This document shows, piece after piece, positions 25,983 to 35,471 of a DNA stretch of 64,000 nucleotides (the stretch's first letter is position 1; every line of letters starts with the position of its first letter). The DNA is from Lachnospiraceae bacterium (GTDB taxonomy: Bacteria > Bacillota > Clostridia > Lachnospirales > Lachnospiraceae): contig SVEB01000023.1 in assembly GCA_015057635.1 (NCBI GenBank), positions 1 through 64,000 on the forward strand. The letters run 5' to 3'. Below the pieces are notes generated by a model that was given only the letters and a program-made list of their open reading frames with translations, did not search any database and was not told where the DNA came from. Made by a program: the position numbers and the translations under genes.

Positions 25983-26325
25983 TTATTCATAGAATGCAAA
26001 GATTGTATTCAAATATGGAATCATTGTCTCGTTTGTACTATAGTAAATCTCATGCTTTGTTTTCGGTACAAAGATTAATTCCGCAGATTCAACTTCATTT
26101 ACAAATAGTTCCTTCTTCACGGTATTGTTCTAAATATGGTTCTACTACCTCAGACATCTGTACATCATAACCTTCTTCGTCCAGATAGAATTCATTCTAA
26201 GTCAGTGTAAGATCTAAAGATTGTAATTCACCGTCCAGGTCTTCTTTAAATTCAACCGTAAAACCAAGCACGGTTACCATACATAGAAGAATTACTCCTA
26301 TGATTATTTTCTTCGTACGTTTCAT
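25983..26325 (-). pseudogene. Alpha/beta hydrolase (lysophospholipase-like) remnant
   Basis: ATG 26325 (after AGAGGT) opens a membrane-anchored protein, MKRTKKIIIGVILL, that meets an in-frame TAG at 26199-26197 but continues NEFYLDEEGYDVQMSEVVEPYL in the same frame. After EEGT the frame changes and the known C-terminal end of such hydrolases appears, ELIFVPKTKHEIYYS with the catalytic His, ending at 25983. The whole middle, including the nucleophile elbow, is missing. Two independent lesions make it clearly dead. Confidence 0.75.
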
Positions 26326-26544
26326 TTTATACCTCTTATTCTTTTTCATTTGTTTATGAAACATTGAATTCTCTAGCAATATTCCAAATCCAATAGTCAT
26401 ATCGGAGCAGGAGGTGGCATTCATTACAGTTTTTTGTTTCTGACAGAACTTTGCTGATTCATTCCTTCCTGTTCATACTTAACCTGTCCTTTTAGCGTTT
26501 ATCCTCCATATGGAATACAAATCTATATTTATTTACTTGCCTCA

Positions 26545-26571
26545 AAAAGGAGAGCCCTAAGCTCTCCTTTT
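26545..26571 (-). terminator. Terminator of the two-component/ABC operon
   Basis: AAAAGGAGAGC-CTTAG-GCTCTCCTTTT hairpin, with TTTTT on the minus strand, 27 bases after the last gene of the operon. Confidence 0.85.
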
Positions 26572-26597
26572 CTTCTTATCTATATTCTATTCCTTCC

Positions 26598-27326
26598 CTA
26601 TTGGTTTTGTCTTTGAAATACAACACAGGCTCCTGCTATTCCTGCTATCCCCGAAATAATCACTGCAATGACCGCCTGTATCCTGTACCATCCGGTGATT
26701 CCATACCCAAGCAGCATTGCCGCTGGCCACGGAAGCATGCTTCCAAACCGGATTGGCAGCATAAGTGCGAATAATTCCATTCCCGTAAATACAAGCGAAC
26801 ACATAATGCTTGGATAAAATGTTTTCCTTTGCAAAATGGCTATCAATAAAAGCGGAGCTGATGCTACGAAACTTAAGACTCTTCCTTTTGCTATCATCTG
26901 AAACAGAAGGCCTATCTCATACCTTCCAAAACGATCCGCATAGATTAGCTTTCCTCCGATCATATAGATTGCCATACTGATTCCAAGCAGTAACAGATAC
27001 CACAATAACCACATCGTAAATTTCGAGAAAATAAATACGCTTCTTGATGTCGGCGCGGATAACACATTGATAATGGTCTTATCCTCATACTCCCGCTGTA
27101 TTAAGAATGTGATCACAAACCCGCTCGCAATCGATAAAAACAACGAAGTAATCACATTCGCGCTTTGGATCCAGTTGCTGATGTCATCTGGCGGTGTCGT
27201 TAATATCTTATCTTTATAAATGACCCAAAGAGCCGGCAAGATAACGATACAGGAACATACATAAAAAATTTTATTTTTTTTGATTTTATATAATTCTGAT
27301 TTTATCATATTAAGCAATTCCGACAC
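26598..27326 (-). CDS. ABC-2 type permease of a peptide-resistance-like transporter
   Basis: 242 residues with six membrane helices. The opening LLNMIKSELYKIKKNKIFYV (split basic amphipathic helix before helix 1) and the FVITFLIQREYEDKT and SVFIFSKF segments are typical of LanE/BcrB-like ABC-2 permeases. It overlaps the ATPase gene by 17 bases, so the two subunits are coupled. With the RR and HK genes upstream this forms a four-gene unit of the type that senses and removes antimicrobial peptides. Substrate is inference. Confidence 0.8.
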   Translation of the reverse strand: MSELLNMIKSELYKIKKNKIFYVCSCIVILPALWVIYKDKILTTPPDDISNWIQSANVITSLFLSIASGFVITFLIQREYEDKTIINVLSAPTSRSVFIFSKFTMWLLWYLLLLGISMAIYMIGGKLIYADRFGRYEIGLLFQMIAKGRVLSFVASAPLLLIAILQRKTFYPSIMCSLVFTGMELFALMLPIRFGSMLPWPAAMLLGYGITGWYRIQAVIAVIISGIAGIAGACVVFQRQNQ

Positions 27327-28236
27327 CTCCCGTAATCATTTTAAAATGCTCTTCCAGATTCTCACCTGCGATGCCAAGCTGTGATACCTCTAGTTCATTT
27401 TCTAAAAACATGCGATTTACTGCCTGAGGTTCTTTCGAAAAATCATAAATACGGATGATATCGGACTGCATGACTTTATAATTATGAATTCCAAACTTTT
27501 GCTCCATCAACATGCAGGCCTTATTCACATCTGATACCTGAACTTTAATATACCGCCGATTGTGTTTCGCCAGTTCTGACATATCACATTCTTCCACCAG
27601 CTTTGTCTCATGAAGGACACCGATCGTATCCACCAGCTGTTCCATTTCCGATAACTGATGGCTGGAAATCAAAATTGTTTTCCCTTCCTTCTCCGATAAA
27701 TTTCGGATGAACTCTCTTAATTCAGCTATGCCGATTGGATCAAGGCCATTGGTCGGCTCGTCAAGAATAAGAAATTCAGGTTCATTCATCAGTGCGTTTG
27801 CAATCCCTAATCTCTGTTTCATTCCTAACGAGTAGCTGGAAAATGGCTTCTTATCCTGATACGATAGATTCACTAAATCCAGTGCATCTTTAATTGCATT
27901 TTTCTTTGTCGTACCTTTTAGCATAGAAAAGATTTTCAAATTCTCATATGCAGATAAACTCGGGTAAAATCCCGGCGCCTCAATTAGACTACCCAGTCTA
28001 GAATAGATACCCCTCGGATTCTCTTTTATGGATTCTCCAAAGATTTTAATCTCCCCGGAAGATATCGTCGTAAGCCCTAGTATCATCTTCATAATAGATG
28101 TCTTACCGGCTCCGTTTCTGCCTAGCAGTCCATATATCTTTCCTTTTTCAATATGCATATTGATATCTTCTACGATTTTCTGTTTTCCATAGGTTTTGCA
28201 CAAGTTATTTGTTTCAAGTAAATATTCTTTTTCCAT
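27310..28236 (-). CDS. ABC transporter ATP-binding protein (BcrA/LanF-like)
   Basis: 308 residues from ATG 28236 after AAAGGAG. Walker A is GLLGRNGAGKTS, the Q-loop region and the signature YSLGMKQRLGIA follow, Walker B is FLILDEPTNGLDP and the switch His is in LISSHQLSEME. A C-terminal domain of about 90 residues (NRRYIKVQVSDV) is usual in this antibiotic-peptide exporter group. It couples to the ABC-2 permease downstream. The intergenic gap to the kinase gene is short (about 45 bases), consistent with one operon. Confidence 0.9.
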   Translation of the reverse strand: MEKEYLLETNNLCKTYGKQKIVEDINMHIEKGKIYGLLGRNGAGKTSIMKMILGLTTISSGEIKIFGESIKENPRGIYSRLGSLIEAPGFYPSLSAYENLKIFSMLKGTTKKNAIKDALDLVNLSYQDKKPFSSYSLGMKQRLGIANALMNEPEFLILDEPTNGLDPIGIAELREFIRNLSEKEGKTILISSHQLSEMEQLVDTIGVLHETKLVEECDMSELAKHNRRYIKVQVSDVNKACMLMEQKFGIHNYKVMQSDIIRIYDFSKEPQAVNRMFLENELEVSQLGIAGENLEEHFKMITGGVGIA

Positions 28237-28281
28237 AATCCTAACTCCTTTCAAATATTACAATAACAACCTAACCTTGCC

Positions 28282-29214
28282 TTAACCTTGCGATTTGCTT
28301 GTTTCTATCTTGTTTTTGGAAAACTTGATTAAAAAATGGCTGCCTTCTGCCTCTTTGCTTTCCACATGAATGCTACCTTTATTCGCTTTTATCAACTCCA
28401 TTACGATTGCAAGTCCCAATCCATTTCCTTTTCCATTTCTCGAAACATCGCATCGATACAGTCGTTCAAAAATATGTGGCAGATCCTTTTCTGAAATGCC
28501 TACTCCGTTATCCGTAAGGCTTACATATACGTTTTCCTCTGCCTCACGGACCTCTAACGTGATCAAGTCCGCATGACTATGAATCAAAACATTTTGCAAT
28601 AAATTATTCAGAATACGGCGATAGGACGCCGCATCAATCACCAGTTCTATTTCTTCCTCCGGAATCCTAATCTGATACTCAATCTGATTTTGCTCCAGTT
28701 GCAAAATCCATTCTCCCATAACCTCACGACTGAGTTCGCCAATATCCGTTCTCTCGAATTCAAAGATGCGCTCTCCGGATTCTAATTTCAGCCATTCAAA
28801 TAATGTATCAATATAGTCTTTTAAAATATTTGCTTTTTCAGAAGATAACTTTAAAAACTCTTCTTTCTCTTCTCCCGTAACAATTCCATCCTGAATGGCA
28901 CTCAAATACCCCATCAGGGACGCTAGTGGGGTCCGGATATCATGGGATAGATTGGTGACAAGCTGTTTATATGTCTTTTCTGACTGCTTAAGATTCACTA
29001 ACTCTTCTTTATATTTGGCAACAATCTCATTGATGATAAAGTAAGTCTCGGATAATTCGGTGTGATCTTTTACAAGAAGCTTCCGGTCTAAATTCCCCTC
29101 TAAAATATCCTTTAGAATTAAATTCATTTCCTTTACTTTTTTCTTGCTTTGGTATATAGAAAGCGCTAAAATAATAACAATCAGAAGCAATAGTATAAGG
29201 GTTCCAATATACAT
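28282..29214 (-). CDS. Sensor histidine kinase
   Basis: 310 residues. A single N-terminal membrane helix (about 3-22) without an extracellular domain, then a short linker (LEGNLDRKL), the H-box NLSHDIRTPLASLMGYL, and the ATPase core with NNLLQNVLIHS (N), VSLTDNGVGIS (G1) and GNGLGLAIV (G2). The lack of an input domain is typical of kinases that sense through their partner ABC transporter or within the membrane. It starts 2 bases after the regulator's stop, so the two are translated together. Confidence 0.92.
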   Translation of the reverse strand: MYIGTLILLLLIVIILALSIYQSKKKVKEMNLILKDILEGNLDRKLLVKDHTELSETYFIINEIVAKYKEELVNLKQSEKTYKQLVTNLSHDIRTPLASLMGYLSAIQDGIVTGEEKEEFLKLSSEKANILKDYIDTLFEWLKLESGERIFEFERTDIGELSREVMGEWILQLEQNQIEYQIRIPEEEIELVIDAASYRRILNNLLQNVLIHSHADLITLEVREAEENVYVSLTDNGVGISEKDLPHIFERLYRCDVSRNGKGNGLGLAIVMELIKANKGSIHVESKEAEGSHFLIKFSKNKIETSKSQG

Positions 29215-29216
29215 AT

Positions 29217-29912
29217 CTATGCCTCCTGAGAGAAACGATATCCCACTCCGCGAATGGTCTGAATATATTCGGGATGGTCGGTATCTTTTTCAATCTTCTT
29301 GCGCAATTTGCTGATAAAGGACATGATATTGCTGTCATCAAATGCATACTCATCTTCCCATACTTGTTTAAAAATCTGCTTCTTTGTAAATACCATTCCC
29401 TTATGGGATGCTAAGAAAAATAAAAGATCGAATTCTTTTCCTGTCAGTTCAATTTTTCTGCCTTCAATCTCAACACTTCTTGTATCCGCATTTATCATCA
29501 TATTTTTAAGCAGGATTACATTCTGCTGTTTTTGCATCTGCCCTAATGAAGTATATCTGCGGATCAGCGACTCAACTCTTGCTAAAAGTTCTTTTATGCT
29601 GAATGGCTTTGTCATATAATCATCCGCACCGTTTTTTAGTCCTCTTATTTTATCGGACTCATCATCCTTTGCGGTTAACATCAGAACCGGTACATTGCTG
29701 ATCGATCGAATTTCCGATAACACGCTAAATCCGCTGATCTCCGGTAACATAATATCTAATATGATCAGCTGATAGTCATTCTCTTCCGCTTGCATAATGC
29801 CCTTGCTCCCCGTATGTGCAAAATCCACCAGATACCCTTCCCGTTCCATATATTTTTTTATAATACTGCAAAGTTCCTTGTCATCATCAATCACTAATAT
29901 CTTTGGATTCAT
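29217..29912 (-). CDS. OmpR-family response regulator
   Basis: 231 residues. The receiver holds the acidic pocket (VIDDDKELC), the phospho-acceptor in LIILDIMLPEISG, and the conserved Thr and Lys in LMLTAKDDES and DYMTKPF. The C-terminal winged helix shows IELTGKEFDLLFFLA and YIQTIRGVGYRF. First gene of the four-gene unit; probably activates this operon, though no direct repeats were clear in the 200 bases upstream. Confidence 0.94.
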   Translation of the reverse strand: MNPKILVIDDDKELCSIIKKYMEREGYLVDFAHTGSKGIMQAEENDYQLIILDIMLPEISGFSVLSEIRSISNVPVLMLTAKDDESDKIRGLKNGADDYMTKPFSIKELLARVESLIRRYTSLGQMQKQQNVILLKNMMINADTRSVEIEGRKIELTGKEFDLLFFLASHKGMVFTKKQIFKQVWEDEYAFDDSNIMSFISKLRKKIEKDTDHPEYIQTIRGVGYRFSQEA

Positions 29913-30131
29913 GTTTCCTCACTTCCCATTCAGATGAAATTATGTATTTTTACATCCTTATATTTTTTATACACTTATGTTCTTAATATTTTCACCTTGC
30001 AATTATACCACATCATAATCATGTTTTTACATAAAATATGCACGAACATCTACTAGATCCAATCATGCACTCTCATACAAGAAATAGCATGACTGGTCTA
30101 AAAAATATTTCAAATCTTATTGGAGGAGTTC

Positions 30132-30971
30132 ATGGAAAGAAAAAACTTAATTATTGTTATTACCGGTGCATCATCCGGGATTGGTTTTAGCATAGCAAAA
30201 GAGTTAGCTTCCGACGGCAACAAAATATATGCAGGAGCCAGAAAACAGACTGATTTAGATAAATTATCAAAAATCACGAACATAACACCGATAGAACTGG
30301 ATATAACCCATTCCGAGCAGATAGAGGCAGCTGTACATAGAATAACGCAGGAAGAAGGCCATATTGACGTCCTAATCAATAATGCCGGGGTTATCGGCTG
30401 GGGCGCTGTGATGGACCGGGATATGGACTACTTTCGAACAGTAATGGATATAAACTTTTTTGGCCATGTTCAAATGATCAAGCAGTTTTATCCGCTGTTA
30501 AGAAAATCCGTAAATCACCCCATTATCATAAATATCAGTTCACAGGCTGGCAACTATGCAATGCCATTCTGGTCTGCCTATCATAGCAGCAAATGGGCAC
30601 TGGAAGCCTTTTCCCACAGCCTAAGGCGTGAGCTAAAGCCCTATGGCATTCGGCTATGTATCATCCAGCCTGGTGCTATTCAGTCACAGGCTTTTACAAA
30701 TGATAAAAAAGACTTTGCTCTTTACAAAGCAAGAACCGATTCCGATTTTGTGAAATACGCTGCACCTATGTTAGATGCGGCCTTCAATCACCCTCCTGTA
30801 TCGAAAGAAAAATCTCCGCTTAAGGTTGTAAATGTGATTCGCAGGGCTATTTATAACAAAAAGAACGCTATTTATTATCAGCCGGGACGCAGACTGATTC
30901 CTGACTTCATTATTGCAAAACTGCCTTATCGGACGGTAGACAAAATATTTGATAAGCTTCTCAGAAAATGA
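30132..30971 (+). CDS. Short-chain dehydrogenase/reductase
   Basis: 279 residues from ATG 30132, behind GGAGGAG. The NAD(P)-binding turn is VITGASSGIGFSIA, the NNAG motif is LINNAGVIGWG, and the catalytic Ser-Tyr-Lys set is ISSQAG plus YHSSKWALE. AGARKQTD after the second strand suggests NADP(H) preference (basic residue). Classical SDR of unknown substrate; monocistronic. Confidence 0.92.
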   Translation: MERKNLIIVITGASSGIGFSIAKELASDGNKIYAGARKQTDLDKLSKITNITPIELDITHSEQIEAAVHRITQEEGHIDVLINNAGVIGWGAVMDRDMDYFRTVMDINFFGHVQMIKQFYPLLRKSVNHPIIINISSQAGNYAMPFWSAYHSSKWALEAFSHSLRRELKPYGIRLCIIQPGAIQSQAFTNDKKDFALYKARTDSDFVKYAAPMLDAAFNHPPVSKEKSPLKVVNVIRRAIYNKKNAIYYQPGRRLIPDFIIAKLPYRTVDKIFDKLLRK

Positions 30972-31161
30972 TAGCATTATGCTCTGAGCATAACATATAT
31001 GGATTTTGTTTTTTTACGTAGTAAGTGACATGGTGTCACAACTTAAGTTTTTTGAAAATCTTACTGGAATGTAATTACTATTTTATATTAGATAACTTCA
31101 AGGAATTGAATTAATCTAAATCAAATGTAACTTGAGAATTAAATACTAGTAAATTTTAAAA

Positions 31162-31255
31162 AAACGTTATGTCGCTAACCGAGCAAATGGGGCTGTTAAA
31201 AAATGAAAAATCATTTTTTAACAGCCCCATTTGCTCGGTTAGCGACATAACGTTT
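31162..31255. repeat. 45-bp perfect palindrome with AAAA loop
   Basis: Arms 31162-31206 and 31211-31255 are exact complements over 45 bases (begin AAACGTTATGTCGCTAACCG, end at AATGA), with a 4-base loop. T-rich stretches within the stem could terminate transcription in both directions between the SDR gene and the small minus-strand gene, but the stem is far longer than needed. Confidence 0.9.
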
Positions 31256-31326
31256 AGCAGTCTATCTATAGTTCATGAAACCAGTAATAATATAGAATAT
31301 TACTGAATCTACCTTGCTAGCGCATT

Positions 31327-31566
31327 CTACTGTGATTTATCTAGTTTTTCATAAAGTATCCGTAAAGTACCATAGATAACAATACATATTGTTGATAAAT
31401 AGGGGATACCGAGCGTCGGCTTTTCCAAATATGTAAAAATATTATTAGAGCAACTACCTGTTGCCGATAGAGTTAATAAATTAATGATTTCCAAACAATA
31501 TGTTTCAATACATAGCGCTAGGATAGCTAGTGTCGTTATTATTCCTATAAATGTTCTATTTTTCAT
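31327..31566 (-). CDS. Small membrane protein, unknown
   Basis: 79 residues with two hydrophobic helices (about 5-28 and 52-70) joined by a Ser/Cys-containing loop (SATGSCSNNIF). AGAGGAA lies 9 bases upstream of the ATG. It resembles no family I know. The surrounding region is AT-rich and gene-poor, so it may be a recent arrival or a spurious frame. Confidence 0.45.
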   Translation of the reverse strand: MKNRTFIGIITTLAILALCIETYCLEIINLLTLSATGSCSNNIFTYLEKPTLGIPYLSTICIVIYGTLRILYEKLDKSQ

Positions 31567-32272
31567 GCGCTTAATTCCTCTAGTTCACCAATTAGAAATA
31601 ACCCCTTCATAATAAACTTCCTCCATATTATACCTGTAATTATATAACAAATTACAACAAAAATTTTACCGAATAAAGAAGAATAAGTAAATAAATAGTT
31701 TTTTGAGTTAAAATACGTCATTATTGATTGTATGAAATATGATAAATTGACTCTATTAATGCCTCATGCTGAGTGCTTCCTGGGTCTATAATTATCTCCG
31801 TAGAACATAAAAAAAGCATTATTATGTGATCAAAAATCGTTGAATGGATTAATTATTAAATATTGCAAAAAAATGATATAGATATTACTTTAATATATAA
31901 ATTTAAAATTCTAGTATTAGAGCGGAATCATATGTAATAGTTTATTGAACAATTAGGATATTCGAGTAGAAGAATTTCCCCGGATATTTAGATGTTAAAG
32001 AGGGAAATGCTAAAAGTCTTATGTTAAAGTAATTGAAAAAAAGATAAAAGCTGATATGGTTAAAATTCAGCAAAATAGGTGTCATAACTTAAAACAGAGT
32101 GATCCGTATCAAGCCTACCCTAATACGAATCACTCTATTTTTAATGCCCTTTACTATATTTTGCTAATATTCTATAAATTCCTTGTAACCGTAACCCATA
32201 TCTTCCGGCAGTAATCAATCTCTTCCTTTAACATTTTAAAAAGCATTATTTCTATTTTATGGTTTTATGGCG
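31567..32272. other. AT-rich region without a clear gene; terminator at 32096-32136
   Basis: No frame here has a ribosome site with a credible protein. A hairpin AGAGTGATCCGTAT/ATACGAATCACTCT at 32096-32136, with T-runs, ends the AraC-GNAT unit. Near-identical GGTGTCAYAACTTAA strings occur at 31034 and about 32079, flanking the gene-poor block. Confidence 0.5.
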
Positions 32273-33103
32273 CTACACTGTCTTTCCAGGAAACATGCAG
32301 TTCTTTTCATACTCCGCATATCCCATTTTCTGATACAGGGAAACCGCGCGTTTATTTAACTCCCATACTTCCAATCGAGATTTCTTTCTGCCTCTTTCCT
32401 TAAAATAAGCATGGATATAATTCATGATCACAATTGACATTCCTTTTCCTCTTGCCTCTTCTAGGACAAATAACGTTTCGATCCAGCCATATTCCCCTTC
32501 TTCCCGGACGCTGCATTCCCCAACCAGCTGATTTTCACAGTAGAAATAGAAATTCTTAAAACTCTGATCTTCTCTTTGTGCCTCTCTAAATTCCGCAATA
32601 TCCATCGGTGTAACAAAGATCTCATCATATGTTTGCTTAAATTCATCCGCAACAAAAGCATCTTCAACACGGAATTCCTCCACTCTTATGTAAGCCGGAA
32701 GCTCCAAGGAATACGTCTCATCCAGTACTTTCTCCATAAAGATACTATAATCTTCTTCAAACCCATTGCTTAAATAAAACTCTAATAACTCTGGATTTCG
32801 CTCAAATCCGGCATAGATTCTCGCCGTCAGCTCTTTCTTTTCTGCGCGAAGCTCTACTGCCCTGGCATAGACAGCATCAAATAATGCCTGTCTTACCCCC
32901 TTTACAAACTCTTCTTTAAGCTCATCTGCCGGATTAATCGAGCAGAATAACAGATACGGAGTCTCATTGGTCTGATGCCGGTTAACCGTTGGATACACAT
33001 ATCCACTTCCAATACAATGATCCTGCTCATCCATTGCAAGAAATATATTTTCTTTCTGATTTCCATACTGATCATTTTGCGCATTCTTTATTCGAACGTT
33101 CAT
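32273..33103 (-). CDS. GNAT acetyltransferase
   Basis: 276 residues with a degenerate N-terminal GNAT half and a good C-terminal one. The acetyl-CoA loop is LFVLEEARGKGMSIVIMNYIHAY (R-G-K-G-M), followed by EVWELNKRAVSLYQKMGY, a standard motif B. The first half has FERNPELLEFYLSNGF, a second GNAT-like end, so it may be a tandem-domain enzyme. Its first base overlaps the stop of the AraC gene, so the two form one unit. Confidence 0.85.
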   Translation of the reverse strand: MNVRIKNAQNDQYGNQKENIFLAMDEQDHCIGSGYVYPTVNRHQTNETPYLLFCSINPADELKEEFVKGVRQALFDAVYARAVELRAEKKELTARIYAGFERNPELLEFYLSNGFEEDYSIFMEKVLDETYSLELPAYIRVEEFRVEDAFVADEFKQTYDEIFVTPMDIAEFREAQREDQSFKNFYFYCENQLVGECSVREEGEYGWIETLFVLEEARGKGMSIVIMNYIHAYFKERGRKKSRLEVWELNKRAVSLYQKMGYAEYEKNCMFPGKTV

Positions 33104-33987
33104 TATCTTATCTCCTTTGTTCTTCTTTGTACCGGGATCCAGACTTCACAGTGATAGCGATCATACTGCTCATCCTCCCAGCGGTATTTTTCGATACATG
33201 GTCCCTGTATCTGTTCAAACTCTGCAGTTGGCAGCCATTCCATATAAATCTGTTTCCAAAGCTGGTGGATTGCCAGCGGATCTCTCATATCTGCCTTTAG
33301 CTCAAACACGGCCCATTTTGCAGATGGAATATGTATTTTCCGGTACTCGTCCGGTACCTCTTCCCCAGAGTACTTTAACCCAAGCATATAGCTTCGATTG
33401 CCATCCTCCTTAAATTCATAATGCACGCCATCCATCATATGCATTCGTTCAAAACCAAAAATCTTATTCAGCCGGTAATGAGAGCCATCTTCCCAGACCC
33501 TGTCACAGAATGCGGCGACCTCTTCCTCCACACACTCTGGCTGGCTTGTCTCCATAGACATTCCGACCATCTCATAGCCTTCCGATTCCACAATCCGATA
33601 ATTCATCTCTACCTTCCCTGTCACCATAATCTGAAAGGACATTCTGGCAAATGCTTTAATCCTCACATTTCCTTTCTTAACTGCCGATGGACTGACACCA
33701 TGCAGCCTTTGAAACGCTCTGGTAAATGCATCTATGCTTTCATATCCATATTGAAGAGCTGCCTCCGTCACCGTATAAGCAGGGTTCGTCAGTTTGTGTG
33801 CCGCAAGCGTCAGTCTCCGATTTCTTATATACTCCGCTACCGTAACTCCGGTTAACACATGAAAGATGCGTTGAAAGTGATAACTCGATAAATATGCACT
33901 CTCAGCGATCTTCGTGACGTCCATCTTCTCTTCTATATGTTCTTCTATGTAATTGATTGCCTGATTGATCTGCTCAATCATTTCCAT
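33103..33987 (-). CDS. AraC-family regulator with GyrI-like effector domain
   Basis: 294 residues. The DNA-binding domain is N-terminal: INQAINYIEEHIEEKMDV, LSSYHFQRIFHVLTG, and the second helix-turn-helix ALQYGYESIDAFTRAFQR (residues 1-105). The C-terminal half (MNYRIVESEGYEMVGM, and IPSAKWAVFELKADM) is a GyrI-like/effector-binding domain of the SOUL-like group that binds small hydrophobic compounds, as in Rob or BltR. The overlap with the acetyltransferase gene hints that it controls resistance-type acetylation. Confidence 0.88.
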   Translation of the reverse strand: MEMIEQINQAINYIEEHIEEKMDVTKIAESAYLSSYHFQRIFHVLTGVTVAEYIRNRRLTLAAHKLTNPAYTVTEAALQYGYESIDAFTRAFQRLHGVSPSAVKKGNVRIKAFARMSFQIMVTGKVEMNYRIVESEGYEMVGMSMETSQPECVEEEVAAFCDRVWEDGSHYRLNKIFGFERMHMMDGVHYEFKEDGNRSYMLGLKYSGEEVPDEYRKIHIPSAKWAVFELKADMRDPLAIHQLWKQIYMEWLPTAEFEQIQGPCIEKYRWEDEQYDRYHCEVWIPVQRRTKEIR

Positions 33988-34070
33988 TGTCCAATCCTCC
34001 TATAGTATATCGCTATATTCTAATGTACACTCGACTCTTTGTGCTATCATTTGTCCAAATCCTAATATAG

Positions 34071-34112
34071 AAAGGGAGCCAGATCTCTTATTAAGATATA
34101 TCCGCTCCCTTT
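34071..34112. terminator. Hairpin after the acyltransferase gene
   Basis: AAAGGGAGC and GCTCCCTTT with a 24-base internal region that can pair partly (AGATCTCTTATTAAGATATAT). No long T-run on the minus strand. Confidence 0.5.
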
Positions 34113-34118
34113 AGACCT

Positions 34119-35177
34119 TTATTTTTTTATGGCAAATAAAAATCTGGTTATGCTGAATCTTCTGCATATCTGATACAAGATATAAGAAAGCAAAAATGAA
34201 ATCATAATAATCAAAAAATACTCGGCATACACATTCTCTACTCTTGGCATAATCCAATATCCTACCATTATTACAATGGTTTGATGAAATAAATATAACG
34301 GAAATTCTGCCTTTACAAAATGTTTTGTAAGCTTCCAGTTATGATTTAAAAAACGCCTTCCTAATCCAAGCATTGCAAGGATTCCGATCCACGACAGCAA
34401 ACAATATGTAACCGTATTACCAAGACGTTCACTATACCCTCTTGCGTGCAGAGTACATCTTGTCACGATCAAAATAACCCATCCGATTCCTAATGGCGTG
34501 CTATATTTTTGTAGGCGTTCCAAAACAGCTTCATCACTCATAATAAAGTAACCGATTAAGAAACAGGCTCCAAACTGTGCAAAGCTTTTACCGCCAACAT
34601 TAAGAACGTCATCCAATAATACAACCGGTATGCCTAAAAGCAATAACATCAGCATATTTATTTTCTTTCCATCCAGCTTCCTTTTTCTCTTTCGATACCA
34701 TAGTAAGATGGGCAGGGTAACCGTCGATATGATAAACAGATACAAGATAAACCAGGTATGGCCCGGTGTAAAATGTCCGTCATATCCTCCAAAATCCGTA
34801 ATCGTCAGAAAAATCTTCAGATGCGCGATATAACTTTCCTGATATCCATTATGAAATCGATCTGCTATGTACGTCTGCATCGGTACTACTAAAACAAGAC
34901 AAGATAACAGCGGAACCAGCAGTTTGTGGATTCTTTCTTTTATGTATTGCTTTCCTGTCCGGTGCTCCAATGCATACATGGTCGACATCCCCGCTAAAAC
35001 AAACAATCCCGTCATCCACCATGCATAAACGCCTATATTGACAAATGTCAGACTTTCTGTCGGTGTCCCGTTAATATAAAATATCTCTCCGAACGTGTTA
35101 TAAATCATAGTTGTGTGAAAAGGAAACAGTAAAAAAATACAAAGAATTCTTAAGTTATCAATATAATATTTTCTCAT
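34119..35177 (-). CDS. Acyltransferase 3 family membrane protein
   Basis: 352 residues from ATG 35177, preceded by GTGGGAGAG; the longer frame has no ribosome site. Ten hydrophobic helices. The first helix YIDNLRILCIFLLFPFHTTM holds the conserved His and Arg of this family (R/K-x-x-x-L... FHT), whose members O-acetylate glycans or lipids at the membrane. FPLYLFHQTIVIMVGYW near the C-terminus is the second family motif. Target unknown; alone in its unit. Confidence 0.85.
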   Translation of the reverse strand: MRKYYIDNLRILCIFLLFPFHTTMIYNTFGEIFYINGTPTESLTFVNIGVYAWWMTGLFVLAGMSTMYALEHRTGKQYIKERIHKLLVPLLSCLVLVVPMQTYIADRFHNGYQESYIAHLKIFLTITDFGGYDGHFTPGHTWFILYLFIISTVTLPILLWYRKRKRKLDGKKINMLMLLLLGIPVVLLDDVLNVGGKSFAQFGACFLIGYFIMSDEAVLERLQKYSTPLGIGWVILIVTRCTLHARGYSERLGNTVTYCLLSWIGILAMLGLGRRFLNHNWKLTKHFVKAEFPLYLFHQTIVIMVGYWIMPRVENVYAEYFLIIMISFLLSYILYQICRRFSITRFLFAIKK

Positions 35178-35388
35178 ACGCTCTCCCACTAGAAGTAAGT
35201 CTTTACTCGCTTTGTTTAAATATGCATTTAATTTACCATCTTTTAACATATTGGTCAATCAATGTATTTCAACTTCGATGCTCTTGTGCCAGACAGAAGA
35301 TATACCTTGCTTGTTTTTCCATCCACTCACTTAGCAACAAAGAGTTTTTTCACTCAAGCCTTTTTATTTCTTGTCTTCCATAAAAAAA

Positions 35389-35428
35389 CGGATAAGATGG
35401 CAGGTATTTTAACCTACCATCTTATCCG
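35389..35428 (-). terminator. Terminator of the S41-RR-HK operon
   Basis: CGGATAAGATGG...CCATCTTATCCG, inner AGGT/ACCT, followed on the minus strand by seven T. It lies 44 bases after the kinase gene. Confidence 0.92.
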
Positions 35429-35471
35429 GTATAATCGCTTCTATCTGAGCTCTTATCCTCCGATGAACCTA

